Origin: CAYNTG01 sp964400105
GTDB taxonomy: Bacteria; UBP14; UBA6098
Assembly: GCA_964400105.1 (NCBI GenBank)
Contig: CAYNTG010000012.1
Location: forward strand, 1-43,941
Reading direction: 5' to 3'
DNA length: 43,941 nucleotides
Every line of letters starts with the position of its first letter. The first letter of the stretch is position 1. This document shows positions 1-7,694 of this stretch, piece by piece. A program made the translations under genes and the position numbers. Below the pieces are notes generated by a model that saw nothing but the letters and a program-made list of their open reading frames with translations, did not search any database and had not been told where the DNA came from.

Positions 1-7
1 TCTATTT

Positions 8-463
8 TTACATCGGATTCAGGTTCGCGTGGGCGAGCCATATCCAACCGTCATTCGTCCGCTCGAATATCGACATCCGCGCGGCCTTGTTCTTCTCGAG
101 CGATTCGCCGTCGATCGTCTCCGCAACAACGATCATATATGTCACGATGTAGATGCCGCCGTATCGCGTAGTATTGAAATCGCTCAGCTTATAATCGCTA
201 AGATCGAGACCCTTCAGAAGCTTGAGCTCGGTCTGCTTGTTGCGTGCGCCGTCCTGATGGATGGACTGGAAACCCTCCGACATGTGCTTCTCGACCAAAT
301 CGATATTCCCCTCGGCAAACATCGACCATAGCTCGGTCACTATCCCTTCGCCAAAGCCTTCACTCTTTTTAACCTCTACCTTTTCTGCCTTGCTCTCATT
401 CCCTGCGAACATCGGCGCGGCGAGTAAAACGGCAAATAGAATCAAACATAGTGTTTTCTTCAT
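8..463 (-). CDS. Secreted NTF2-like (DUF4440/SnoaL-type) protein
   Basis: The 151-residue product starts with a classic signal peptide (MKK, then a hydrophobic stretch ending near residue 20 in PMFA), so it is probably exported. The rest has the size and pattern of the NTF2-like cone fold: a helical start, then strands ending in a W-W-x-A-H segment near residues 142-146, as in DUF4440/SnoaL-like proteins. These domains bind small ligands or act as enzymes on many substrates, so no specific function can be given. A GAGGAG ribosome site lies 5 nt upstream of the ATG in the 12-nt gap behind thyX, so the two genes are probably co-transcribed. Fold assignment is moderate and function is unknown. 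Confidence 0.7.
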   Translation of the reverse strand: MKKTLCLILFAVLLAAPMFAGNESKAEKVEVKKSEGFGEGIVTELWSMFAEGNIDLVEKHMSEGFQSIHQDGARNKQTELKLLKGLDLSDYKLSDFNTTRYGGIYIVTYMIVVAETIDGESLEKNKAARMSIFERTNDGWIWLAHANLNPM

Positions 464-475
464 TACTTCTCCTCG

Positions 476-1192
476 TTATGGTTTTAATACGAAATCGTTA
501 AATGCCTCGAACGAGATCGGCACGATCTTTTCCACTATCCCGGCGATAACCCCGGCGTATTGGCGAATCTCCCATTGGGCGTGGTCGTCGAGTCGCAGTT
601 TTAGAAAATGAAACAGGTTGTGAAGATCCATCTGCCAATACCATTCGGTGTATGTGTTTAGCGGAAGGACGATCCGCGCGACCTCGCGCGAGACGCCCTG
701 ATCGAGAAGCTCGTTATACGCCTCGAAGCTTTTCCCGCAGATCGACTCTATCGACTCGATTGTTTTCTTTTGAATATCCGGCGGAAGAGGCTTATTGCTG
801 CTGCCCTGCCGGTTGATATTATCCTGCTCGCAGATTCTGGATTCGTCCGGCACATAGAACTCCTCCGGCAGGACGCTATATCTCGCGGACATCTCGTTGA
901 GTCGCGCCGTGCGATGGCGAATCCATTGCCGCGCAACGAATATCGGCAGCTTGACATGGAATGTGAAAACGACCTGCTCGAAAGGCGATGTGTGCTGATT
1001 TTCGAGAAGGTATCTTATTAGAATGCGGTCGCGGCGAAGCGTCGTTGTTCCCTCGCCGTATGAGACGCGTGCGGCCTGCACTATTCGGTCGTCGCCGCCG
1101 TAATAATCCACGAGGCGGACGAAACCCTTATCGAGAACCTTGAATTCCCTGTCGATGAGTTCGTCGCCTCCGGTTACCTTTTGATGAGCCAT
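476..1192 (-). CDS. thyX: Flavin-dependent thymidylate synthase ThyX
   Basis: The product makes dTMP from dUMP using methylenetetrahydrofolate and FAD/NADPH, replacing ThyA. The ThyX signature RHR-x7-S is present at residues 92-102 (RHRTARLNEMS), followed by ARYS. The C-terminal half carries the usual LPLNTYTEWYWQMDLHNLFHF core and the R-x-Y-A segment. I chose the ATG at 1192 (238 residues). It is preceded by AGGA about 6 nt upstream, and the in-frame extension to 1273 is AT-rich and unlike family members. The SnoaL-like gene follows after 12 nt. No thyA is seen in the window. Family members are homotetramers of 220-260 residues, which this length fits. Confidence 0.93.
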   Translation of the reverse strand: MAHQKVTGGDELIDREFKVLDKGFVRLVDYYGGDDRIVQAARVSYGEGTTTLRRDRILIRYLLENQHTSPFEQVVFTFHVKLPIFVARQWIRHRTARLNEMSARYSVLPEEFYVPDESRICEQDNINRQGSSNKPLPPDIQKKTIESIESICGKSFEAYNELLDQGVSREVARIVLPLNTYTEWYWQMDLHNLFHFLKLRLDDHAQWEIRQYAGVIAGIVEKIVPISFEAFNDFVLKP

Positions 1193-1347
1193 ATCATTCC
1201 TAAAAAAATAATATTTTTGCAAATATGGAGCGGAAGGATTAAAATCGCAAGCAAAAAAAGCTCGATACGACATTTTCAGAGGAATTTTTTATCGTCGTAA
1301 ATATGAACGAACGTTTTAAAAAATTCTACCTTTTTCAAAAAAACTAC

Positions 1348-1376
1348 TCGACAAATTTAAAAATATACGTTTTATT
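1348..1376 (+). promoter_or_regulatory. Possible sigma70-type promoter for the symporter/MscS operon
   Basis: TCGACA (1348-1353) is followed by a 17-nt spacer and TTTATT (1371-1376). The match is 5/6 and 4/6 to consensus, in an AT-rich stretch between the divergent thyX and symporter genes. The weak -10 keeps confidence low. Confidence 0.3.
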
Positions 1377-1407
1377 GTTCCTCACCGATAAAACGAAAAT
1401 CCGTTTT
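1368..1407 (+). promoter_or_regulatory. Overlapping inverted repeats in the symporter leader
   Basis: CGTTTTAT (1368-1375) is perfectly complementary to ATAAAACG (1388-1395). The AAAACG part of that arm is also complementary to CGTTTT at 1402-1407. The middle arm can therefore pair with either flank, giving two mutually exclusive hairpins just before the ribosome site at about 1420. A further CGTTTTA copy is at 1312. It could be an RNA switch/attenuator or a repeated operator; the sequence does not decide. Confidence 0.35.
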
Positions 1408-1433
1408 CACCATCGCTTTGGAGGAAAAAGAAT

Positions 1434-2888
1434 ATGCTCGTTCGCTATATCGCCGTTTTAGCTTATGTCGCGATGATCGTCGGGATCGGGATCGCAGGGA
1501 TGCGAAAAACTCGCTCGTTCACGGACTATTTCCTCGGTGGCAGGAATGTCGGCCCGTGGTTCACCGCCTTTACATATGGAACGGCCTACTTTTCGGCCGT
1601 CCTGTTCATCGGTTTCGCGGGAAAGATAGGATGGGCTTTCGGGCTTTCCAGCCTATGGGTCGCGCTCGGCAATACCCTAGTCGGCACCCTTTTCGTCTGG
1701 ATTGTCCTCGGCAAAAGGATCAAGAACGAGACCGTTCGACGCAATGTTCACACAATGCCAGAGTTCCTCGAATCGCGATACAACTCCCCATTTCTGAAAT
1801 ACTATTCAGCGATTGCAATATTTATTTTTCTCATTCCATATACCGCCGCCGTTTTCATGGGGCTGAGTTATCTTTTCGAAGCGAATTTCGGTCTGCCATA
1901 TTGGTCGGTGCTTGTATTCATGGGGCTTTTCACGTCGATTTATCTTGTCCTCGGCGGTTATAAATCGATGACGATGATCGACTTCATCTTTGGGATAATC
2001 ATGCTGTTCGGTGTCGGAGTGCTGCTCGCAAGCTGTATCACAAAGGGCGGCGGCCTTTTGGAAATCGTATCACAGCTTCGCGCGATAGACCCAAAGCTTG
2101 CTGAACCGGTCGGTCCTCCGGGGCTTTGGCCGCTTCTTTCGCTTGTGATATTAACGAGCGTCGCGCCGCTCGCGATGCCGCAGCTTCTTCAAAAATTCTA
2201 TGCAATCAAGGACGACAGATCCGTGCGAATCGGCACTATCGCTTCGACGATCTTCGCGCTGATTATCACCGGAGTCGCATATTTCACGGGAGCCTTAACG
2301 CGGATTTTCCTCAATCCAACGACCAATCCGGCGGCCTTCAAGCAGATCGGCGAGCAGGTGGTTCCGAACTTCGATTCGCTGATGCCCGAGCTGTTGACAT
2401 TCGCGATTCCAGAATCGCTTTCGGTGATAATCCTTCTGCTCATCCTTTCCGCCTCGATGTCCACGCTCGCCGCTCTGGTTCTTATATCGAGTTCATCCAT
2501 CGTGAAAGACATTTACGGTGGCGCTATCAATAAAAATGCGAGCGATAAAAAATTGATGTCGTTGATGAGGTTCACCACGGCGATCTTCATCGTGATTTCC
2601 GTGCTTCTCGCCCTTCTGCGTCCGGGTATAATCGTGACCATCCTCTCGATTTCATGGGGAGCCGTGGCATCCGTTTTCCTCGGCCCGTTCATATGGGGAA
2701 TCCTCACAAAACGCGCCTCGAAATTCGGCGCTATCGTATCGAGCATCGCGGGACTTGGGACGTGCATGACGCTCTATCTCATCTGGCCTGCATCGCGTGC
2801 GGCTCAGGCCGGTGCCATCGGAATGATCGTATCACTAATGCTCGGATTAATCCTCGTCCCGTTCGGCAAAACCAAAACCGCTAAATGA
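1434..2888 (+). CDS. Sodium:solute symporter (SSS family)
   Basis: The 484-residue inner-membrane protein has about 13 hydrophobic segments. It shows the SSS hallmarks: an early D-Y-F-L-G-G-R segment (near residues 31-37), the A-Y-F-S/F-A-G-xx-G region, and the V-L-G-G-Y-K-S-M-xx-x-D motif near residues 173-184. The family couples Na+ entry to uptake of sugars, amino acids, carboxylates or vitamins; the substrate cannot be read here. A strong GGAGG lies 9 nt before the ATG. The stop overlaps the MscS-type gene start (ATGA), so the two are translationally coupled. The leader holds overlapping inverted repeats that may regulate it. Confidence 0.88.
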   Translation: MLVRYIAVLAYVAMIVGIGIAGMRKTRSFTDYFLGGRNVGPWFTAFTYGTAYFSAVLFIGFAGKIGWAFGLSSLWVALGNTLVGTLFVWIVLGKRIKNETVRRNVHTMPEFLESRYNSPFLKYYSAIAIFIFLIPYTAAVFMGLSYLFEANFGLPYWSVLVFMGLFTSIYLVLGGYKSMTMIDFIFGIIMLFGVGVLLASCITKGGGLLEIVSQLRAIDPKLAEPVGPPGLWPLLSLVILTSVAPLAMPQLLQKFYAIKDDRSVRIGTIASTIFALIITGVAYFTGALTRIFLNPTTNPAAFKQIGEQVVPNFDSLMPELLTFAIPESLSVIILLLILSASMSTLAALVLISSSSIVKDIYGGAINKNASDKKLMSLMRFTTAIFIVISVLLALLRPGIIVTILSISWGAVASVFLGPFIWGILTKRASKFGAIVSSIAGLGTCMTLYLIWPASRAAQAGAIGMIVSLMLGLILVPFGKTKTAK

Positions 2889-3751
2889 TGTTCGATCTGA
2901 CGATTTCATCGATCTATGAGAAAATCGCGACGTCCGGAATCGCGATTCTTCTGGTATATTTTCTTACCCGGCTGGTAATCAGGCTCCTCAATAAATGGGT
3001 CAATAAACCGGATATTCTATATTCCACTACAAAGAAAGTGATCTATGGATCGACCGTTATCGGCGTGATTGTCGTGGTGACGATATGGACGGAGTTCTTC
3101 TCCGGCATAACGACCTTCCTCGGAATTATCGGTGCAGGGATCGCTTTGGCGCTCAAAGACCCGCTTACATCCATCGCCGGATGGCTATACCTCGCCGTAT
3201 CGAAAGCCTACCAGCTTGGGGATCGGATCGAGATCGACGGGTTGAAAGGGGATGTTGTCGATATAAGCGTTTTCCATACGACACTTCTCGAGGTCGAAGG
3301 CTGGGTCGATGGCGAACAATCGACCGGAAGGCTCTCGAATATTCCACATAACTGGCTTTTCACAAAGAAGCTATTTAACTATACAAATGCCTTCCGCTTC
3401 ATCTGGACGGAGGTTTCGGTCGTTATCACCTTCGAGAGCGATTGGAAGAAGGCTCGCGATATCGTGATCGAGCTTGCGAAGGAGGTTTCCGGCGAAACAC
3501 CGCAGCAAGCGGTGGAGGAGATGCGTGCTTCGAGCAACAAATATCTTATCAAGATCGGCGCGGTTACACCGATCGCCTATATCACCGTCGTCGATCACGG
3601 TGTCAAGATTACGGCGCGACTTCTCACGCCGGTTCGATCCCGCCGTTCGCTGGAATCCAGTCTATATCGGCTTATACTCGAAGCATTCGATGCCGAAAGC
3701 GATATCGCTCTGGCCTATCTGACATACAGGATAGTCAAAGAAGGGTTATGA
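2885..3751 (+). CDS. MscS-family mechanosensitive channel
   Basis: The 288-residue protein has about three transmembrane segments: residues 15-34, one near 53-75, and a pore helix near 79-95. The pore helix has the small-residue pattern GIIGAGIALALKDPL. This is followed by the MscS beta domain with the diagnostic G-D-R-I-E-I-D-G-L-K-G-D-V-V-D-I run near residues 112-130. Small MscS channels open under membrane tension to release solutes on osmotic downshock. Its ATG overlaps the symporter stop, so solute uptake and emergency release are coupled in one transcript. Two adjacent ATG codons (2885 and 2888) are both possible starts. Confidence 0.88.
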   Translation: MMFDLTISSIYEKIATSGIAILLVYFLTRLVIRLLNKWVNKPDILYSTTKKVIYGSTVIGVIVVVTIWTEFFSGITTFLGIIGAGIALALKDPLTSIAGWLYLAVSKAYQLGDRIEIDGLKGDVVDISVFHTTLLEVEGWVDGEQSTGRLSNIPHNWLFTKKLFNYTNAFRFIWTEVSVVITFESDWKKARDIVIELAKEVSGETPQQAVEEMRASSNKYLIKIGAVTPIAYITVVDHGVKITARLLTPVRSRRSLESSLYRLILEAFDAESDIALAYLTYRIVKEGL

Positions 3752-3882
3752 TTTATTATTGAAGATCGATGAATATCGTTCAACAAGATGAGATGGCCAC
3801 GTCTCGATAAACAGTGGCTCAATAACGGAATAAATTAATTTTGCAGACGAAATAAAAATGTTTTAAGAACAAGGAGAGTTAA

Positions 3883-4455
3883 ATGGAAAACAAACTTGCC
3901 AATCCCGCACCATTGGGGTTGATGGGCTTTGGTATGACGACCGTGCTTCTCAATATCCACAATGCGGGCATATTTCCCCTCGGGGCGATGATCCTCGCTA
4001 TGGGGATTTTCTACGGCGGACTCGCCCAGATAATCGCCGGGATAATGGAATTCAAAAAGGGAAACACATTCGGGGTTACGGCTTTTACAAGCTACGGTCT
4101 TTTTTGGATTAGCCTCGTTGCGTTGGTCGTGATGCCGAATCTGGGTATTGGTATCGCGAAACCGCCGACGGCGTTCGTGGGATGGTATCTATTTATGTGG
4201 GGGCTTTTCACATTCGGTATGTGGTTCGGCACATGGGGAAAGAACCGCGTCATGCAGTTTGTTTTCCTGTCTTTGACGATACTCTTCTGGCTTCTCGCTA
4301 TCCGCGATTGGACCGGCAGCGCGCTCGTCGGCACGATAGCTGGCATCGAGGGCATCGTTTGCGGCTTCTCTGCGATCTACCTCGCTATCGCGGAGGTCCT
4401 GTTCGACAGCCACGGCAGGTATGTCCTTCCGATAGGAATTATCAAGAAGAAATAA
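3883..4455 (+). CDS. GPR1/FUN34/YaaH (SatP-type) acetate/succinate transporter
   Basis: The 190-residue membrane protein has six hydrophobic helices. It carries the family signature N-P-A-P-L-G-L at residues 7-13 and the conserved FYGGLAQIIAGIMEFKKGNTFG stretch around residues 46-67. The family (E. coli SatP/YaaH, fungal Ady2) moves acetate, and sometimes succinate, as an anion:proton symporter or hexameric channel. AAGGAGAG lies about 5 nt before the ATG. It is separated by 131 nt from the MscS gene and followed by a hairpin at 4484-4517, so it may be its own unit or the end of the operon. Confidence 0.9.
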   Translation: MENKLANPAPLGLMGFGMTTVLLNIHNAGIFPLGAMILAMGIFYGGLAQIIAGIMEFKKGNTFGVTAFTSYGLFWISLVALVVMPNLGIGIAKPPTAFVGWYLFMWGLFTFGMWFGTWGKNRVMQFVFLSLTILFWLLAIRDWTGSALVGTIAGIEGIVCGFSAIYLAIAEVLFDSHGRYVLPIGIIKKK

Positions 4456-4483
4456 TCGCCGATAAATATATCTATGCGCCAAT

Positions 4484-4519
4484 ATCCCCTGAAAGGTGTA
4501 AAATCTTTTCAGGGGATTT
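4484..4519 (+). terminator. Hairpin terminator after the SatP-type gene
   Basis: An 11-bp perfect stem (ATCCCCTGAAA, 4484-4494, with TTTCAGGGGAT, 4507-4517) encloses a 12-nt loop and is followed only by a short TT run. It lies 28 nt after the stop. Its strength and position suit a terminator, though the U-tract is poor. Confidence 0.55.
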
Positions 4520-4541
4520 CGATTCGTAGATACTATTTCGT

Positions 4542-4572
4542 TTGACTTTTATCGAGTCCTCGTTAATATAAT
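4542..4572 (+). promoter_or_regulatory. Promoter for yicC-gmk
   Basis: TTGACT (4542-4547) and a perfect TATAAT (4567-4572) are separated by 19 nt, somewhat longer than ideal. The predicted start is about 27 nt upstream of the yicC ATG, directly after the preceding terminator-like hairpin. Confidence 0.5.
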
Positions 4573-4606
4573 CCATCGATATCTACTCTTTTCGAACGGA
4601 AATATT

Positions 4607-5482
4607 ATGGTCAAAAGCATGACCGGCTATGGTGAAGCTATCGTCGAAAACGCCGGAATCACGGTCAAGGCGCGCATAAAGTCCCTTAATTCGCGGTTCA
4701 TGGAAATGCGTCTCAATGTGCCGGAGATGCTTTCGGAACTCGAACCGATGATATCCGGCATCGTAAAAAAATCGCTTGCACGCGGCACGGTTACCGTTTG
4801 GGTAGATGTTTCCGCCGCCGACCGGACGGAGCTTTACGATATCGAAGTGGATGGAAGTATGGTTCGAAGCTACCTTTCGGCGCTCGAAGGCGTCGTTCCG
4901 ATGGATAAAACTTTCTCGATGCGCGATGTCCTGGCGTTGCCGAACGTTCTATCGGTCAATCCGAAGGCGGGGATTGCGGATATGCTTTCCGAAACCGTGA
5001 AACAGGCAATATCGAAGGCGGTGAAAAAACTCATTACGATGCGAAAGACCGAGGGAGAGGCGCTTGTCGAGGATTTTTTATCGAGGTTGAACAAGATCGA
5101 AACGCTTGTCGATACTCTCGAAGGACGAAAAGAGGAGTGCCGCAATCGATACGTTGAAACACTTCGAAAGAGAATATGCGAGATAATCGACGATAAGGTC
5201 GAAATCGACGAAGAACGAATCCTTCACGAAGCCGCTGTCGTCTCGACAAAATCCGATCCGACCGAGGAGATTACACGGCTCAAAAGCCATATTTCGCAAT
5301 TCGGGGAAGCCATCGACAGCGACGTGCCGATCGGCAGCAAGCTCAAGTTTATCCTTCAAGAATGCAACCGCGAAGTCAATACTATCGGCGCAAAAGGGGA
5401 CGATCTCGAAACCTCCGACACCGTGATTGTAATCAAAGAGGAACTCGAACGAATCAGGGAGCAGTTGGCAAATGTTGAATGA
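4607..5482 (+). CDS. yicC: YicC/YloC family endoribonuclease
   Basis: The 291-residue cytoplasmic protein begins with the nearly invariant M-x-K-S-M-T-G-Y-G motif. It has the YicC-like N-terminal domain and the C-terminal DUF1732 with the signature D-P-T-E-E-I-T-R-L-x-S-H region, followed by K-L-K-F-I-L-Q-E-C-N-R-E-V-N-T. Family members (E. coli YicC, B. subtilis YloC) are RNA endonucleases linked to small-RNA turnover. The stop overlaps the gmk start by 11 bp, reproducing the common yicC-gmk pairing. The rpoZ and coaBC genes that often follow are absent here. Confidence 0.93.
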   Translation: MVKSMTGYGEAIVENAGITVKARIKSLNSRFMEMRLNVPEMLSELEPMISGIVKKSLARGTVTVWVDVSAADRTELYDIEVDGSMVRSYLSALEGVVPMDKTFSMRDVLALPNVLSVNPKAGIADMLSETVKQAISKAVKKLITMRKTEGEALVEDFLSRLNKIETLVDTLEGRKEECRNRYVETLRKRICEIIDDKVEIDEERILHEAAVVSTKSDPTEEITRLKSHISQFGEAIDSDVPIGSKLKFILQECNREVNTIGAKGDDLETSDTVIVIKEELERIREQLANVE

Positions 5483-6101
5483 GAATAACAGAGAGGGGTT
5501 GCTGCTCGTGATATCCAGCCCGTCGGGCGGCGGCAAATCCACGATATACAAAGCGTTGCTCGAGATGGGAGAGCCGTTCGGTTTCTCCATCTCGGCGACG
5601 ACGCGCCCGCCTCGAACCGATGAGATCGATGGGGTTCATTATCGATTCGTCTCGGAAGATGAATTCTCCGAGATGGTCGAGCGCGAGCAGTTTGCCGAGT
5701 GGGCAAATGTCCACGGTTGCCGTTATGGCTCCCCGAAAAGATTTGTCGATGAGGCGCTCCACGAGGGAAAGATCATGATCTTAGAGATCGATGTCCAGGG
5801 CGCATCGCAGCTTAAAAAAGCGTATCCCGAAAACACGGTAACGGTCTTCGTCGCACCGCCATCGCTCGACGAGACGGAAACGCGTCTCCGCAAAAGGGGA
5901 TCCAATTCCGAAGGAGAGATCCGGCTGAGATTGAGCAACGCCAGCATCGAGATTCGACATTCACACGATTTCGATTATATCGTCCTCAACTCAAAAATCG
6001 CCGACGCTGTCGCCGATCTGCTCTCTATCGCCCGTTCCGAGCATCTCGCCACAAAGCGATTCATCGGCGATATCTGGGGAAATGGCGGCCAAAACCTGTA
6101 A
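5472..6101 (+). CDS. gmk: Guanylate kinase
   Basis: The enzyme phosphorylates GMP to GDP with ATP in the cytoplasm. The P-loop SPSGGGKST is at residues 16-24. The GMP-binding S-A-T-T-R-P-P-R segment follows near residues 38-45, then G-V-H-Y-R-F-V and the catalytic-core I-D-V-Q-G-A. The 209-residue length is typical. The ATG lies inside the end of yicC (11-bp overlap), with GGGAG about 10 nt upstream, so translation is probably coupled. Confidence 0.96.
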   Translation: MLNENNREGLLLVISSPSGGGKSTIYKALLEMGEPFGFSISATTRPPRTDEIDGVHYRFVSEDEFSEMVEREQFAEWANVHGCRYGSPKRFVDEALHEGKIMILEIDVQGASQLKKAYPENTVTVFVAPPSLDETETRLRKRGSNSEGEIRLRLSNASIEIRHSHDFDYIVLNSKIADAVADLLSIARSEHLATKRFIGDIWGNGGQNL

Positions 6102-6262
6102 CGTTCCGGGGCGTTGGATACGTGAATGATAATATCACAAATAATCATACAGTAAGCAATATATAGCATATTTTGGACATTATGACCTCTGATAGTAGTT
6201 TTTTTGAAAAACCCGTGTTTTGCGGTTTTGAGGCCAATAATTATTGATTTAAAGGAGATCGA

Positions 6263-7381
6263 ATGGCAAAGAAGAAGATAGCGGTGCTTCCGGGCGATGG
6301 CATTGGAAACGATGTCATGGAGGCGGCATTTATCGTTCTGGAGCAACTTAAACCGGACATCGAATACGAATGGGGCGATATCGGATGGGAGTTCTGGAAA
6401 GCCGAGGGCGACCCGCTGCCAGATAGGACGATCGAGCTTTTAAGGCGCACCGACGCCTGCCTTTTCGGAGCGATTACCAGCAAGCCGAAAGAGGAATCGC
6501 AGCTCGAATTGGCGCCGGAGCTTCAGGATAAAGGGCTAATCTATCGCTCGCCGATAGTCAGGCTTCGCCAGATGTTCGATCTTTATGTCAACTACCGTCC
6601 CTGCAAGGCCTATAAGAACAATCCGCTCATCTATCGCGAGGGGATCGATCTGCACGTTTTCCGCGAAAACACCGAAGGGCTTTATTCGGGCGTAGAATTC
6701 CATCCGCTGCCGAACGACCTTCGCGAAAAGATGCTCGAATATAACGGCAATCTCCATAAATTCGACTCCACGGATGGCGGCGATATCGCCGTTTCGTGCC
6801 GCGTTTTCTCGCGCAAGGGGTGTGAGCGGATCGTTCGTTCGGCATTCGAGTTTGCGCGGGACAAGGGCTACGGGAGCGTTGCCGTTGTCGAGAAACCGAA
6901 CGTTATTCGCGAGACATCCGGGCTTATGGTCCGTGAAGCCCGCAGGGTCGCCGAAGATTTTCCGGGAATCGATCTTTGGGAGACAAATGTCGATGCGATG
7001 TGCATGTGGCTTCTTAAAAACCCACACGACTACGGCGTGCTGGTATCGAGCAACATGTTCGGAGATATCGTTAGCGACCTTTGCGCACAGCTTGTCGGCG
7101 GTCTCGGTTTCGCGGCTTCGGGAAGCTGGGGAGATGGTTACGCGCTTTTCGAGCCGACGCACGGCAGCGCGCCTAAGTATTTTGGGCTATACAAGGTCAA
7201 TCCGATAGCGATGCTGCTTTCTGTGGGCCTTATGCTCGATTATATCGGCGATGGCGACAGGGCAAAAGCGCTCGAGAGCGCGATCGCTTCGGTTATAGCC
7301 GAAGGCAAGTGCCGGACATACGATATGGGCGGATCGAACACGACTATCGATGTCGCAAAGGCGGTCGCTGCAAAGCTGTAA
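6263..7381 (+). CDS. Isocitrate/isopropylmalate dehydrogenase family protein
   Basis: This 372-residue NAD(P)-dependent beta-decarboxylating dehydrogenase has the family signature NMFGDIVSD at 264-272. Substrate arginines are at R100, R102 and R112, with R134 in FRENTEGLYSG. The catalytic pair is Y141/K211, and metal ligands are D244, D268 and D272. The coenzyme loop is EPTHGSAP (297-304). The ENTEGLY form is typical of isocitrate, homoisocitrate and tartrate/D-malate-type members rather than LeuB (E-L-T-G-G-I-Y), so leucine synthesis is unlikely. The exact substrate and coenzyme are unresolved. An AAAGGAG site lies 7 nt before the ATG. It stands alone between noncoding stretches. Confidence 0.88.
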   Translation: MAKKKIAVLPGDGIGNDVMEAAFIVLEQLKPDIEYEWGDIGWEFWKAEGDPLPDRTIELLRRTDACLFGAITSKPKEESQLELAPELQDKGLIYRSPIVRLRQMFDLYVNYRPCKAYKNNPLIYREGIDLHVFRENTEGLYSGVEFHPLPNDLREKMLEYNGNLHKFDSTDGGDIAVSCRVFSRKGCERIVRSAFEFARDKGYGSVAVVEKPNVIRETSGLMVREARRVAEDFPGIDLWETNVDAMCMWLLKNPHDYGVLVSSNMFGDIVSDLCAQLVGGLGFAASGSWGDGYALFEPTHGSAPKYFGLYKVNPIAMLLSVGLMLDYIGDGDRAKALESAIASVIAEGKCRTYDMGGSNTTIDVAKAVAAKL

Positions 7382-7694
7382 TAATGCACATTAAAACAGA
7401 TTTGCGAGCGAGAATGTAATTGACGTAGTAGCTATATTCTTGCCTTTATTGATTGAATTGATAGGTTTAACCCTATCGATGTGAACTATTATATAGGATG
7501 GATAAACATTTTCCGTGAATAAAAATCGAGAAAACCAGTTGAAATATTTTTTTCAAGAAAATCATTGACACGATATGGATCGAAGATTAACTTAATAAGA
7601 ATTTTTGTAAAATTATTGTATGTATGCTAAAGGGGGTAGGTAGAGACAGTTTTGCGACCGTTTAATTAATCAGTCCAGCACAAGGGGAAGCGAA
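7382..7694. other. Noncoding stretch before the Memo-AMMECR1 gene
   Basis: I find no gene in these 313 AT-rich bases. They hold a perfect 6-bp inverted repeat, GATAGG / CCTATC (7460-7465 and 7472-7477). They also hold a perfect -35-like TTGACA at 7565-7570 with no convincing -10 at 16-18 nt. The ribosome site AGGGGAAG near 7683-7690 precedes the TTG start at 7695. Confidence 0.5.

Noticed and set aside
3795..3819. GGCCAC/GTGGCT hairpin between the MscS-type and SatP-type genes
   Set aside because: Only 6 bp with a wobble pair and no U-tract; too weak to call a terminator.
7565..7593. Promoter for the Memo-AMMECR1 gene
   Set aside because: The perfect TTGACA at 7565-7570 has only 3/6 matches at any -10 position with 16-18 nt spacing.
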